A stretch of 64,000 bases of DNA from NCBI GenBank assembly GCA_036346205.1, contig JARFJB010002198.1, positions 2,537,501 through 2,601,500 on the forward strand, written 5' to 3'. Both the position numbers and the translations under genes were made by a program. This document shows positions 1-11,860 of this stretch, piece after piece. This DNA comes from Vesta saturnalis. Taxonomy: Eukaryota; Arthropoda; Insecta; Coleoptera; Lampyridae. How positions within the stretch are numbered: the stretch's first letter is position 1; each line of letters starts with the position of its first letter. Under the pieces are notes generated by a model. That model did no database searches and was not told the DNA's origin. It worked only from the letters and a program-made list of their open reading frames with translations.

Positions 1-19
1 CGTCCGTTAGAGGGTGTTC

Positions 20-310
20 TGATTTGTCATTTTCAAGGCGGTTTAATAATAATCAATTAAAGATCTTATTAGGTTAAATCCTACTCAAGGTAAACTTTTT
101 ATTTATGTATTTAGTAAAATTAATAATAATTTTTAATTAAAGATCTTTACTAAAATAAGATAATATTCCATAACTGCATTTCACCATAATATACGTATTT
201 GCAATCTTACACAATTCTCAAAAACGATTATCATTTACTGAATATTCGGAACGTTTAAATTTGTAAAAAATTAATAAAAAAGCTAAGTATCTTAATTATG
301 AGTTTACATT
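20..310 (+). repeat. Dispersed repeat, copy 1 (hairpin-GAAACG family), interrupted by a SINE
   Basis: Positions 20-54 match 30675-30709 almost base for base (shared block gatttgtcattttcaaggc). Positions 221-310 match 30870-30970 and, inverted, 34172-34300. The shared 3' block is a hairpin, then a GAAACGTT-like box (here decayed to ggaacgttt near 255), then AAATTTGT, an A/T-rich spacer and the word aaaaaagctaagtat (about 276-290). Three copies in one window show that it is mobile or derived from something mobile. I see no reading frame. The family is unnamed by me. The GAAAC box after a hairpin recalls Penelope-associated hammerhead motifs, which is inference only. Confidence 0.55.
68..134 (+). 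mobile_element. 5'-truncated tRNA-derived SINE fragment with 13-bp target duplication
   Basis: This piece begins inside the tRNA-like B box (taggttaaatcc) and runs through tactcaaggtaaac to a T/A-rich tail. It matches the fuller SINE at 26615-26724 read on the minus strand. It is flanked by the exact direct repeat aattaaagatctt at 55-67 and 135-147, as expected of target-primed reverse transcription with 5' truncation. It sits inside dispersed repeat copy 1, so it is the younger of the two. Confidence 0.7.
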
Positions 311-2362
311 TTCATATTTATTAATTCTTGCTCAGTAAGTACTTCTAATACCATGCTATACAATCTTAATGTTGTAAAAAAACTCCCTTTATCTATGAGG
401 TTTTAACAAAAACACTTTAAAATTCGAATACAAGAAGAGAACTCTTTACCCTGAGGTCACTATCCTCCAGACTCCTGGTAGGGCCCACACGACAGATCCT
501 AAATCCAGACCTGGTCTCTTCTTGAAACACATTTACCTTCTTGATAATCTTATTAAGATTAGTTCACCAAAAGGCACACTAAGAATATAACTTTATATGC
601 ATTCTTAAATAAAAAATGGTTATGGGTTTTTAAAATTTTTTTTATCGTACGATCAACGTCCTTTATTTCCCTGGTTCTTGAAGGAACTAATGATATTATT
701 ACAGAAAGTATAAGAATACCTTTTTACAACGCAATAAAATTCGAGGATTGTTAAGGATGAAGCCCTTTATGTGTACAGGTATTTCATAAAAATGCTTATT
801 CTTTCTGTAGTCATTCAGATAATACTACACATATTTTCTAAGCAATACTGTAACAATGAAATATTCAAAATAACCATAAATCAGTGAGATTAAGAATTGT
901 TAATTTTAGGGATTTACCTTGCCACATTTAACTTGGCTTTTACGACACTACTTCTTTTATTAATTTAGCAGTGCGCAACTTTTGAAGATTTCAACTCCGC
1001 CATTTTTTATTTTCTTATATTGTAGAAAAAAATGTTGTGGGATGCACAATATGATTTTTTAAAATACCGATTGAAAAACTTAGAAGACATCAAGAAGGCT
1101 ACCTATAATGTTTTCGGTTTTATTTTTTACCAAATTAGCCAACAATGTATTGCTTGCTCTAATTGTCTTTACTACAGTACAGTTGATTGAGTTTAGAATT
1201 TCACAAACTTATTTTACCATTCTTTAAATTTAAGAATAGTACTACATTTTATAAAAAACAATTCGATTATCAAGTATATATCAAATTGTCGAAACGTCAG
1301 TAAAAAAGCGGAGCAAAGTGTTTTTTTTTACTTATTTAATAAATGTTTACATTTGATATTTAAATTGAACCATTTACGTCAAAATATCACATTTGTAGCA
1401 AATCCATGAAATTAAAAAAGTTTCGTTGTAAAATTTGCTAAGAATTTGTTATGATGAAATTCATAGGTTTTTTTATTTACATGTATAATCAATACAGCTT
1501 GTCCACAAACACAAACACGAATGTTATTAAACAAAAACAGTTATGTAATAAACATTTATCTCTGTATTTTCTTGACGACTGAAAATAATTATCAAAATGG
1601 TTTGCTCCAAATTTGTATTTATTAAACAAAGTAAATTTTTGTCCTACTTTATTGTTATGTGCAACTTAATGTTGATAATTGAAACGTGCTATTTTCCTTT
1701 AATAGATAAACAAATAAAGTTTAGCTAAAGTTTAAATATAATCATTATTACTCAATTCAAATAAGAATAATACATATCTATTGATAAAACACGCGCTGTT
1801 AATTAATCCTAATTATTAAATGGAAATTTTTTGCAACTTCCCATTATTAAACCACAGGTTATTATTAATCATACCATATTTAGTAATCATATAAAATTCG
1901 TATAATCAACTTTTTATTTGTTGATGAGGTGTTTGTAAATACCTTACACTAAATAACTTTAAAATAAGTCAGAAGTTATTTTGAAAATTACAAAAAAAGT
2001 AGGTTTTTATCATGAAACTGATTCATTAAAATCTCGAACAGGATTCTTGAGAGTAAATATTCTAATTTTGAAACGAATATCTCAGTGATTATGTCCTAAA
2101 ATATTCAAATGAAAAGAAATAATAACTAACTAGGTAAGATTACGCAAGAATTCTAAATTATTCTCATCTCGCATACTTCGTCTCTATCTCTTTTTGCAAT
2201 GGTAATTTACGTATGCATCTTCTGTAATACCAGCTTCTCTTAGTCTTTTTTATTGGTTTTTCTTGTCACTGCCGGATTTAACCAACATAATCTTAAGCGC
2301 CCCTGCTACCGTAATAAATCGATACCACCGTTCATTACTAATAAATATAGGGAATAAATATA
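311..2362. other. No recognisable feature
   Basis: AT-rich sequence with homopolymer runs and frequent stops on both strands. I see no gene, structured RNA or repeat related to other parts of the window. Confidence 0.5.
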
Positions 2363-2588
2363 TGTAAGGGGGCGGGGGTTAGTCTGGACACTTAAATTTT
2401 TAAAAAATTTTTTAATATTCAATTTAAGATATCAAGCAGGGTTTCGTTCACCATAATATCGTACCTGACCGAGTGCACTTGTCCGAACCATCCCCGTGTA
2501 CGGGGTAAGACTGGACATCACCTGAGGATAGAATCGAAATAAAGTGCTTTATTAAAATACACTTAAAAGTTCGTTATTTTGTAGTATA

Positions 2589-4805
2589 TAGTTTGATTCA
2601 AATAAAGTTGGGTATGACTCATTCTTAAAATTACACGAACTAAGATTTAGGCGACGTAAGTTTTCATTAAATCAGCAAAGTATCTTTTAGTTAATATTTT
2701 TATCGGCAGATGTCTTCACATAAATTTCCATAAATTGTTTTTATGTTTCAAATTAGAAAAATTATCTATTATATCCACTTATTTTATTGATAGAGTCAAA
2801 AATATTTTGCTGCGACAGTGAATTGTTATAACTTAGGACATGGTTTGATTATAATTACATGTCATCATAATATATAACCTATATATTTGTAACAAATACT
2901 TTTTTTGTTTATTATAAATTAAATCATTTCAGGTCGAAAAATTGATTAAAATTGCAATTAGTTTGTTACTCTCAAGATCCATTCTAGAAGCATAATTATT
3001 GCTTTGTAATCGACATAATTCTTGTAGATACTTTACGATAACATAAATATCGATACATTTGTAGAAGAAAGTGTAATGTAGTTCGAAGTTCAACGAAATT
3101 ATATATGTTTAATATTTTAAATTAGCACACAGTTTAAATAGATTTCATATTGCTCCAAGTTAAATCTACAATACCTTTAGAGTTATCAATATATTATGTA
3201 AAAATTAGAATATTTATATTACATTGGAATTAAAACATTTCAATTAAAAAAATTATTCACTAAGTGTCACTCTCAGAAGTGGGATCGTTAGATATAATTA
3301 ATGGTTGCACCACTTCAAAATTTTTTCAACTTCCCACCACTCTTACATAGACACTTCTGCATTTTTAATGCATTTCTACCAATATGTTCCATCAATTCGT
3401 TGCAAGGATTCCATCCATATTTCTTTTACATGGTCATCGTTAAATTTGGAATTATGTCTTCCTATGTTTTTGTTGTAGTGTTCTTTGCAGTTTGCCCACA
3501 CCAGTTCAAATGGATTAAATTGACAGTGATATGGTGGTAACCGCAGTACTCTATGCCCACATTTGTGTGCTATTTCATCTATTTCATACACGTTTGATAT
3601 CGCATCATTTGCAGTAATTCTTTTTTAAACATGCAAGGTTCATAAGCTATGTTGTGCTTTAACAGAAAACTACATATTTCTTCCTTCTTCGATGAATTAC
3701 TTGTAATTTTTTTCTAGAAATTTGAAATAATAACTAGCATTGTCCATTACAATTAGAGATGGTTCTTTTAAGTTTGCAATTAAATTATTTTCAAACCATT
3801 TTGTAAACAACTCCGCACACATATCTTGATGATGGTCTGCACTTTGTGACTTTGTAGAAAACAAAAGTGAAACATTGGAAATAAATCCATCTTTATTACT
3901 TGCATGAACAACTATAAATCTAAAAAATACAGTTATTCTATTAGGAATTATAATGTAGTAACTGAATTACAACAAACCTTTTTCCTTCACCCATTGGCTT
4001 CTTCTTCACGCTTTCCTTAGATTTATCAATATTTAGCAATATGTGATTGTTCCAGTAAATGTAAGAGACGTCTTAAACTTAATCTACTTAAATCGAAAAA
4101 TTGACTATTGCTTAATTCTTTTTGTAATGATGCCAGCGTAGCATGTATACATAGAAAAACAGGTGTAGTACTAGACATGTCCTTCACATAGTTATCAACT
4201 TGGGTGGACTTAGATTTCATACTTTTTCTCCGCTTAGCTGGTGACTGTGGAGGTTTATTTTCATTTTGGGCTTCTGTAAGCCTTTTTTATAGCACTAGCT
4301 ATATTTATACTAACCCCACATGCTTCAAGTATGTATGCGGTAAAAGTAGTCCTTCCAAGTACCATATTTTACACAATAATGTACTACATACCTGCATAAC
4401 AGATTCGAATGGGGCGTTCCCGTTCAAAATGATTAAGCATGTTCATAACTACGAGCTGCGCTTAAGATTTAAATAAATTATGTTAATTATGTAAAAATGT
4501 TACCAAATTACCGATAATTCACTGTACAAGCTGTAGATAGTTTTGAAAAAAACTGTTTTTTATAAAAAGTAAAGCAAAAACGCATAAACAATAATTTCAA
4601 AAAATGACAGTATTGACAGATGCTGCTTCTTAACCACAACACACGTTTTAGTGCGCTAACATGAATTGTACAGCAGATTTATGTTTTTATGGCTATCCTT
4701 CTCTATTACATGTAGTTGAGAGAGAGAGAGAGGGATATAAATATGTAATTTTATTATAGAGTTTTACATCTATGAGTCATACCCAACTTTATTTGAATCA
4801 AACTT
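2589..4805 (-). mobile_element. Tc1/IS630-type transposon with 34-bp TIRs, nested in pogo
   Basis: Terminal inverted repeats begin at 2589 on the left and 4805 on the right. After the first base or two they agree through gtttgattcaaataaagt and on to gttgggtatgactcat, about 34 bp, with one mismatch. TA dinucleotides at 2587-2588 and 4806-4807 are the expected target duplication. The transposase relic reads on the minus strand inside. The element lies in the 3' region of the pogo relic just after its C-terminal coding segment. Confidence 0.8.
3376..4320 (-). pseudogene. Tc1/IS630-type (DDE_3) transposase with one short intron, degenerate
   Basis: Minus strand. An N-terminal scrap resembling a helix-turn-helix (ACGVSINIASAIKKAY, about 4305-4260) precedes 4220-4026 (SRLSLRRLLHLL). 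Next comes GEGK at about 3985, then a probable 58-nt GT-AG intron (3977-3920). The join restores GEGK-RFIVVHASN, the usual GKR..VHA block of the family. Continuing, FTKWFENNLI and LIVMDNASYYF (about 3755) carry the second catalytic Asp. The segment 3591-3376 carries LRLPPYHCQFNPFELVWA, whose Glu is the third catalytic residue. The first Asp is not cleanly readable. Several stops lie between 3720 and 3590. Host-type splicing of the transposase is inferred from the in-frame join. Confidence 0.78.
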
Positions 4806-6612
4806 TAGCTAGATATAGAACAAGATAAAACATTTCTTGAGCAGAAAATGCGGTGAAATCAATGTTGAAATAGAGCACACCCTTGAATCTTAGGCGCATG
4901 TCTTTAATCGGATCCGGGAGAGCTAAAATAATTTGATCATTGGAAACGTATGAGGATTCTTTATCTCTCATTTGGAATCTGTTTGATGGCAACAAGCGCT
5001 TGTACAATTCAACTTCAAATCCACTCGCAACTTTCTTCAGCACTTTTGTAATGAAGTTCATTCTACTTTGCCTCTCTTCGATAAAATTTTAACAACCGTG
5101 AAGTTCCACTTCAGCTAAACCGCCGTCTTTCTTGTTACGTTCATCCCACTTAGATGAGAAATCACTCTTGAAGATTTCTTATGGGAGAATCCTTAAGAAC
5201 AGAATTTGGAGGTCTTGATGTTTTCAGTATTTTCTTCCTAGGACACTTCGGGATCTTTGATTGCTTTGACTTTTCTTTTTCTTCTATTTCTCTGTTCTCT
5301 GGGCTATCTGTAACAATGATAGCTTTCAGACGCTCCTTCCATGTTTCGATAGTTTTCTTGGTTTTGCTTGTGGATACGGGGTAATTTGTTCAGGTGAAAC
5401 GATCGACGTTGGTGGTTGTCTAGTTGTAGGAACCGATGGTTCATTATGTAATGTAGCTGCAGTCGATTTAGAGGGACCTTGTCAACGTGATGTCGACGCA
5501 ACTGATTCGGAAGAATGTATTCCATTTACAATGAAGTCGTCATCTCCTTTTTCATCCATTGTGGAAGGATCTGGATGGTCTGACACTAAACAGCAGATGA
5601 ATCACAATCTGGAAAACTATTTCTATCAAATGAGAAAATTACACTCTTGAGAAATCCGGATTTGATGTTTTCTGGTGTTGCCGATCTATCCCAAGCTTTG
5701 CAGCATACTTCAGGAAGCAAGCAGATAAAAATTGTTTTATTCGGATGTTCCATCATCCATCCATAGACTCTCTCGCTATAATATTTTTGGATGGCCCAAA
5801 GACACAATAGTCTAATGGTTACAAACGATTAGATGTGTGTGGAGGCAGTATTATAATTGTAATCCCATTGTGTCTGAAGTAATTTATTGAATTCAGACTG
5901 ATGTGTAAGTCGTGATTGTCCAACACTAGCATCATGCGTCTCTCATCGAATCTCATTCGAGGAAATAAAAAATTAGGGGCAAAGAGATTCGCGCAAATTG
6001 TTGCCACTTGTGTTACTAATTATCCACTTTCTTTAAAATTGTTAAGTTTGTCATTCAGAAATGTATTACTCTCACCTGTTTTTCGCCTTCCGTCCAATAA
6101 CCTTTTGAACAGGTTACACCCGTTTCGTCCAGATTGAAATTTGATGTAGCTGAAAGTTGAACCGTTGCTTAACCGCTTCTAGTTTATCGAAGAATTGGTC
6201 AACCGTAGATCGGTAGTTAGTGAAGTTGCTTCGGGTTTACTTATAGATAATCTACTATGTCGCTTCAAAAAGTACGTGAACAAGCCTTAACCTACTTGTT
6301 TATTTATATTCCATGAATTTGGATACTTGATGGGAGCTGTTCAAATTTTTTATGAGTTATGCCATAAAACATTTTCTGGCATCTGAATAAAGGTTGACAA
6401 AGCATGGATTCCATTTCATCCAAAAAGAACTGACGATCTTTGAAATGAGGTTTGAATGCCATGACATTAGTCGTTAGTCTGGTTTTTGTAATGTTGTTCA
6501 ACGTTGCTATTTTGCGTAAAGATCCCTTGTTTTCCAAAACTTGTTTTAGAGCATGCCTCATATTCGCTTCTGGGAAGAGCCGGTTACTCTTTTTTTCATA
6601 TTTGTGTGGCAT
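4798..6612 (-). pseudogene. Pogo/jerky-type DDE_1 transposase, degenerate
   Basis: The reading frame is broken at least three times but in order on the minus strand. The N-terminal helix-turn-helix segment (6612-6304, MPHKYEKKSNR then SLRKIATLNNI) has the psq/CENP-B-like look of pogo proteins. FNLDETGVTCSKGYW (about 6140-6095) carries the first catalytic Asp. LVLDNHDLHIS (about 5925) carries the second. ITIIILPPHTSNRL follows, then after a frameshift the block ERVYGWMMEHPNKT and IKSGFLKSVIFSFDRN (5807-5640). A low-complexity P/S/T/K-rich tail (about 5590-5180) and a C-terminal EVELYKRLLPSNRF segment (5061-4798) match the tails of jerky/pogo proteins. Such enzymes cut and paste at TA. This copy is inactive. 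Family assignment is firm, the clade is not. Confidence 0.8.
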
Positions 6613-7409
6613 CTAGTTGAAAAATAACAATAGTGAACCATAATACAACAAAAAGATATGAGGATGCAATAGACTGAACGGGTATACAACTGAGAGAGCA
6701 GAACATGCTGTCCGGTATGTCCAAAAATGCACATATGATTTAGAGGTTAAAAATTAATCGACAGACAAATAGCAATTTCATTGGTAATCATCCCATTTAG
6801 CACTAAGATTCGCAGGTAAACGCATAACCGACAGGAATTTTGGTAACCCAAAGTACACTGTAACTTATCTTCAAAAATTACATCGGACCTCCCGAAAATC
6901 GAAAAAATTGTCTTACAATGCGATTTCTTCATCTGGCGGCAAATCTGATGTGATAGTGGGAGGAAATCACTTTTGTCAACGTATTAATATACATATGAAA
7001 GAGACCCTTACCATTAGCACGGGAAATTTTGAGCGTGTCCTTTGTATTCCCGTGTCCGGTGAAGCCTCGGTATCCCTATAGTTTGTGGTATAGGTAATCT
7101 AACTTGCCTGTATAGTTGTATAATAATTAATAGAACCTATACCTACTCAAATCAATCTTGAAAAATCGTAAAACAACGCATAGAAAGGAAATTAAAATCG
7201 TCGTCATCTGAGAGTCTATCGTTTTAACTACAATAAAACCTTTTTGGGTCCAAACACGGTTACCTTGTAAGTTTGGGTTAACATGACAGAACACGCGTAT
7301 TGCGCTAGATGTGTCACGTGATGCGGTAAGAGGTTAAAATTTTTCAACCTTTATTTGAATCAATTCTATAGGTTAACGGTGTATTTTGCAGATCTCTTAA
7401 AATTATGTA
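6613..7409. other. No recognisable feature (pogo 5' flank?)
   Basis: The segment may include the missing 5' end of the pogo element, but I found no convincing inverted copy of the motif near 2379. An open frame at 6932-6747 (minus) resembles nothing I know. Confidence 0.35.
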
Positions 7410-8312
7410 CCGGGTGTGTAAATAAACGAGGTAAGCGGTTGTATCTCAGGATCTGTCAATATGACAACAATGGGAAAATTTTTTTTATGAAAAATTACAT
7501 AATACAATTATAAATTTCTCCCAAAACTCCCATATAAAGATATACCCTTGCTTGCATCGTTAGAAAGTCTAGACAATTGTACATAATTTTGGTTTAAGGT
7601 TCATTGGCGTACCATAATAACAGTCGGGGAAGCTATTGAAAGTTTAATCATTAAAATTGCAGTAACATCTAAACTAATGATTCAATTTTAGTAAAATAAA
7701 GCTTGTTTTGAGAATAAATGTAGGTATTTTAAATTGCCGTTCCCATTGCTACGCAATACTTTTCCTAATAAAAGTGCTAGAGGGAGCAATTTGTTATATC
7801 AGTTTTTTCCATTTTACTCCGAAAATTTAAACCACAAGGTATATTTGCCACATCGGATTCCAGAAGTAGATTAGATTTGCAAAAAAAACGTAAAAACCGT
7901 AAGTTGATATCCTTGGTCGTTTTAAAGTTATAGCGAAATGAAGATTTATTTAACACTTTATTTGACGAAGTTTGGTTTTGCTGAGCCGAAATTGGGTAAG
8001 TGTTGGTCTCATATTAAAGAGATAGTTGTTTTTAAACGAATTAAGGATCAATAGTGATTTTTAATGTGTATCACCGTCGCTAGGGGGCGTTAAAAATATA
8101 AAAATAAGGTTTTTACTCTTTTTCTTTAAGATTTTAATTGCAATGATGTAGGTATTTATTATATCAAAATCAAAAAGTAAATTACATATGCTATGAAATC
8201 CTATTTTAAACCCAAAAGTATTAGGTATTTGATGCCTCGATAAATGTTCAAACTGCCTTCCGTCACATTCCAAACAGTCTTCCAATCTTGTTCGGGAATA
8301 TAAAACTGCTGC
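7410..8312. repeat. Left inverted repeat of the mariner at 7410-10502
   Basis: Matches the reverse complement of 9616-10502 from end to end by eye. For example, aggttcattggcgtaccat near 7600 recurs inverted near 10240. The inner 250 bp (8061-8312) is also the 3' end of the transposase reading frame, so coding sequence lies inside the repeat. Confidence 0.85.
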
Positions 8313-9343
8313 TTCGATTTCCGCAGCTGGTAGTTGACGATTTTCTTCTCGAATTCTGTTTTCCATGTCAAATCCGGTGGTCGGTGAACATTGGAATACA
8401 ATGTCCTCCAAGCGACCCCATTAGTAAAGTCGAGACTCGCCAAATCGGGCAACCTGACCGGCTAAGGCAATAGGATTCCCCTTCTTATCCAGCGCTCTTG
8501 AAAATATTCGTTAATATGGTGTCGTATGTTAAGGGAGCAATGTGCTGGACACCCGTCCAATTCTAGATACATGATTCGCCTAATGTCACATTTTCTAACA
8601 GGACTGGCAACTCATTTATTAAAAAAAGAAGAGATTACCAGTTAGCGCACGATCAAAAAATAAGACCCATAATTGTGTCGCTGATAATGCCAGACCACAC
8701 ATTTAGCTTGGCCTTGGTGCTGCACTTCTCGCATCCAATATCGATTTTCAGCAGACCAATAATGCATATTATGCATGTTTACCCTACCATCACTATTAAA
8801 AGTAGCCTCATCGGTCCATAGAATCTGTGATAAAGAATTTTGTTTTCACGAAACATTCCTAACATCCATTGATAAAAATTTATTCTGAGATCAAAATCAT
8901 GTTCGTTTAGGGCTTGGTGCAAAACTATATGGTAGGGGTGTAGTCTAAAAATAAAAAGTAAGTCGCATATAGTAAACTGTGTGTCTATCAAAAAACATGT
9001 GCTATTGTAATTATTTACCTGTGGTCCTTTAATATGTTTAGAACAGTGGCTATTTCCAAATATAAAGATAACGTCCTAATTCCTATGTGTTTATTAAATT
9101 CTATATAAGCTAAAACATTAATAATATTTTCTTCCGTCCTTTCCAATGCGACGACCCCTAAACCTAGGACGACCAGTATCGCGTATTCGCTGTACCAAGC
9201 GTGGAAAAATTCTTCTTCCATAATGATGGCGATCTGGATACCGGGCAGCATACTGTTTTCCAGCTATTGTGCATTTTGAAAGCAGTCGAAATAGACCGCA
9301 ATCATATCAACGGCTTCATCAGTAGTGAGAGGCAATAAAAAAA
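8061..9343 (-). pseudogene. Mariner-family transposase (DD41D type), frameshifted
   Basis: Minus strand. The N-terminus (LTTDEAVDMIAVYFDC, about 9340-9290) and the helix-turn-helix region (9251-9015) precede HPYHIVLHQALNEHDF (about 8945). WTDEATF-like coding at about 8816-8802 carries the first Asp. ELDGCPAHC (about 8565-8540) carries the second. PDLASLDF (Asp codon 8429-8431) carries the third. Counting codons, about 41 residues separate the last two, not the 34 of classical mariners. The C-terminal LEDCLECDGRQFEHL lies inside the left inverted repeat, and the frame stays open to 8061. All three acidic residues can be read, but in different frames with stops between, so the copy is dead. Confidence 0.8.
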
Positions 9344-9615
9344 TATTCACAAACCAAATTGACTAGAATTCAACTACGTCTAATAAAAATTTGACGTTTC
9401 TATACAATGTTACTTAAAAGTTTGTTTTTTGTTTCCGCGGCCTACCGCTAAATATTGATTAGACATTCCAAGACAAAGCGCTAGATAGCGGTATTTATTA
9501 ATTGAAGTAGTGTTTAATTGAGCCCATTTTATCTAAAAAAAATATGTAAAAAGTAATATTTTCTACCAACTATATCAGTGTAAAATTAGTTTAAGTAGAG
9601 TAAAAAGTTTAAGGC

Positions 9616-10502
9616 AAGCAGTTTTGTACACCCGAACAATATTGGAAGACTGTTTGGAATGTGACGTTTTGAACGTTTAAACATTTATCGAGGCATTAAT
9701 ACCTAATCACGTTAAAATTAAACTTTCAGTTCGCTATAACTGGCAAATTTAATTTACTTTTTGATTTTGATATAATTAATACCTACATTGCAATTAAAAT
9801 TTTAAAGAAAAAGTGTAAAAATCTTATTTTGTATTCTTAAGGCCCCCTAGCGACGGTGATAGACATTAGAAATCACTGTTGGTCTTTAATTCGATTAACA
9901 ACAACTATCCCTTTAATATGAGACCAACATTTGTCCAAGTCGGCTCCAAACTCTATAACTATAACTTTAAAACGAGCAAAGACATCAACTTGTGGTTTGT
10001 ACGTTTTTCTTGAAAATTTTCGAATACGATGTCTAAAATACACCGTGTGATTTAAGATTTTGGTGTAAAATGGAAAAAACTAACATTATAACAAATTGCG
10101 TCCTCTAGCACTTTATTAGGAACTATTGTGTAGCAATTTTAAATATCTACATTTGTCATTCAAACAAGCTTTAGTTTACTAAAATTGAATTTACAGCAAT
10201 TTTAATGATTGCACTTTCAATAGCTTCCCCACTGTTATTATGGTACGCCAATGAACCTTAAACCAGAATTATGTAAAATTGTCTAGACTTTCTAACGATG
10301 TAAGCAAAGAGGAGTTTTGGGAAGAAATTTGGAAGTTTATTATTTAATTTTTAATTGCGCTCCCTAGCAGTGAAATACGGAACATCAAAATAATTTCCAG
10401 CATTTTCTCATGGCCACATTCATAATAAAAATGTTTTGCCATTGTTGTGAGATTGACAGGTCCAGAGATACAACCGCTTACCTGGATTATTTACCCACCC
10501 TG
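9616..10502. repeat. Right inverted repeat of the mariner at 7410-10502
   Basis: Inverted copy of the left arm. At its inner edge (about 9640-9700, plus strand) it holds a degraded copy of the transposase C-terminus: ttggaagactgtttggaatg encodes LEDCLEC as in the left arm. The coding end is therefore present twice, once in each orientation. Confidence 0.85.
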
Positions 10503-10689
10503 TACATAGGACGTGGAAAAATCACTACAACTTCAAGTATTCAAATGTTAGCCTAGATCCGTTTCGTTTTAAACAGTAATACCTTGTAGTTATGGAAGTA
10601 ATAAGAGCCTTTATTTAATCCCCCTGATTTGTGCTCACATTTATTATTTTGAATCAAGCCACATATAATGTTACTCCGGATAGTGACGT

Positions 10690-11860
10690 ATTAAGCTTAG
10701 ATTAAATTACTTAATGAAAATGGCCACAAGTACGTTAGAGAAATTTCGGAAACAATCCAAAAGAAGCCAAAATTTAATTTAAATTATTCAGAACTTCGAT
10801 TTGTTAAAGATCTCACAAGTAAAAATGGTTTTTATCTCAAAGCAGATAAGAATTTTAAACAAAGATTGTTTTGCTTGAGTCAAAAAACTCTTAGATTCAG
10901 TTTCTTATTCAGTCATTACCAAAGATTACTTCAACTAGGGAGGTTTAATCAGAATGTAAAATGTAAAAAAAAAGGTTTCCACTAACGCTATTCAATCCGG
11001 TACTACAGAGAATGTTTTGCTTACGATTCGTTAACCAGGTAATGCTATGCGACCCATTGTTTCTGGTATTAATGCCTCTACTTATCTTTTGTCTAAATGG
11101 TTGTCTAGTAAACTTCCTAATCTCTCCTACTAACAGCCCAACTGTAGTTTCAAATTCGAATGAATTTATTGACAAAACATTGAACCTACTGAACATGAAA
11201 TTTAATCTCGTTCCACGTTTGTTCATTGTTTCCCAGCGTTCCAATATATCAAACTTTAGTTTATTTAAAACCATTTGGACGATTCAGTAGTAGAAGAATT
11301 TCTTAGGATAACATAATTGTGTATGAAACAACCCTTTTTCAAAATTAACCATCAATTTTGGATTAAATCACTTTGGATTAGATACGTGGATGATGTATTT
11401 GCCATCCTTAAACTAAAATTTGTAGTATTGACAACTTTATAGAAACTTCCGACAATGAAATTTACCTTTGAGATAGAGGAAAATGGCTGTCTCCCGTTTC
11501 TTGATACTCTGGTAATAAGAAATTATAGTAAACTAGATATAGATATTTATCGTAAGGAAACTAGCACTAAAAGATTCATCACCAATGACTAATCACTGTA
11601 AGCAGCATAAACTCGTGGCTTTTAATTGCTTGCTTCCTAGATTGCTTAATTTTACTCCTTTAATTCAAAATTATAATAAAGAATTGCAGTATACAATCGG
11701 TTTTCAGATAAAGTGGTCATGAATATAGTTAGGAGATAAACATATAGAATGAGGTTTAAAAATGTAACTACACTAGGCAACGCTAGAGAACAAATAGAAA
11801 CAATGTTAGATTACTAAACTATCCTGTTTATGCAAAAGATCTATCTAAAATACTTTCCAA
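10690..11860 (+). pseudogene. Penelope-like element reverse transcriptase, degenerate
   Basis: Plus strand with several frameshifts. The order is typical of Penelope-like RT. A leading FVKDLTSKNGFYLKADK (about 10795-10845) comes first. The fingers block RPIVSGINASTYLLSKWL (about 11050-11103) is followed by EFIDKTLNLL. The catalytic WIRYVDDVFAI has YVDD at 11383-11394. ENGCLPFLDTLVIRN (about 11480-11524) and the IYRKETSTKRFITND block (about 11545-11590) follow, then HKLVAFNCLLPRLLNFTPL. These elements copy themselves by a telomerase-related RT. I could not recognise the GIY-YIG endonuclease that usually follows, so it is lost or too decayed. The element begins just beyond the mariner at 7410-10502. 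Confidence 0.82.

Larger units (their letters stand above)
2363..6612 (-). mobile_element. Pogo-type DNA transposon remnant split by a Tc1/IS630-type insertion
   Basis: The transposase relic at 4798-6612 gives the family. Its 3' flank resumes beyond the nested element at 2365-2588. That flank holds two copies in the same orientation of a G-rich terminal-type motif, ggggttagtctggacac near 2379 and ggggtaagactggaca near 2503. This suggests the lower-coordinate end of the element lies near 2363, next to a TA-rich tatatgta. I did not find the matching inverted end above 6612, so the upper boundary is only the start of the coding relic. Nesting order: pogo first, Tc1-type element second. Confidence 0.55.
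7410..10502 (-). mobile_element. Mariner-like element (DD41D spacing) with about 0.9-kb inverted repeats
   Basis: Ends are c(a/g)gggtg(t/g)gtaaataa at 7410 and, inverted, at 10502. Each is preceded by TA (7408-7409 and 10503-10504), the mariner target duplication. The two ends continue to match, inverted, for about 890-900 bp (7410-8312 against 9616-10502) with scattered indels. The central 1.3 kb holds most of a degenerate transposase on the minus strand. Typical mariner inverted repeats are a few tens of bases, so the arms are exceptional. Confidence 0.85.
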
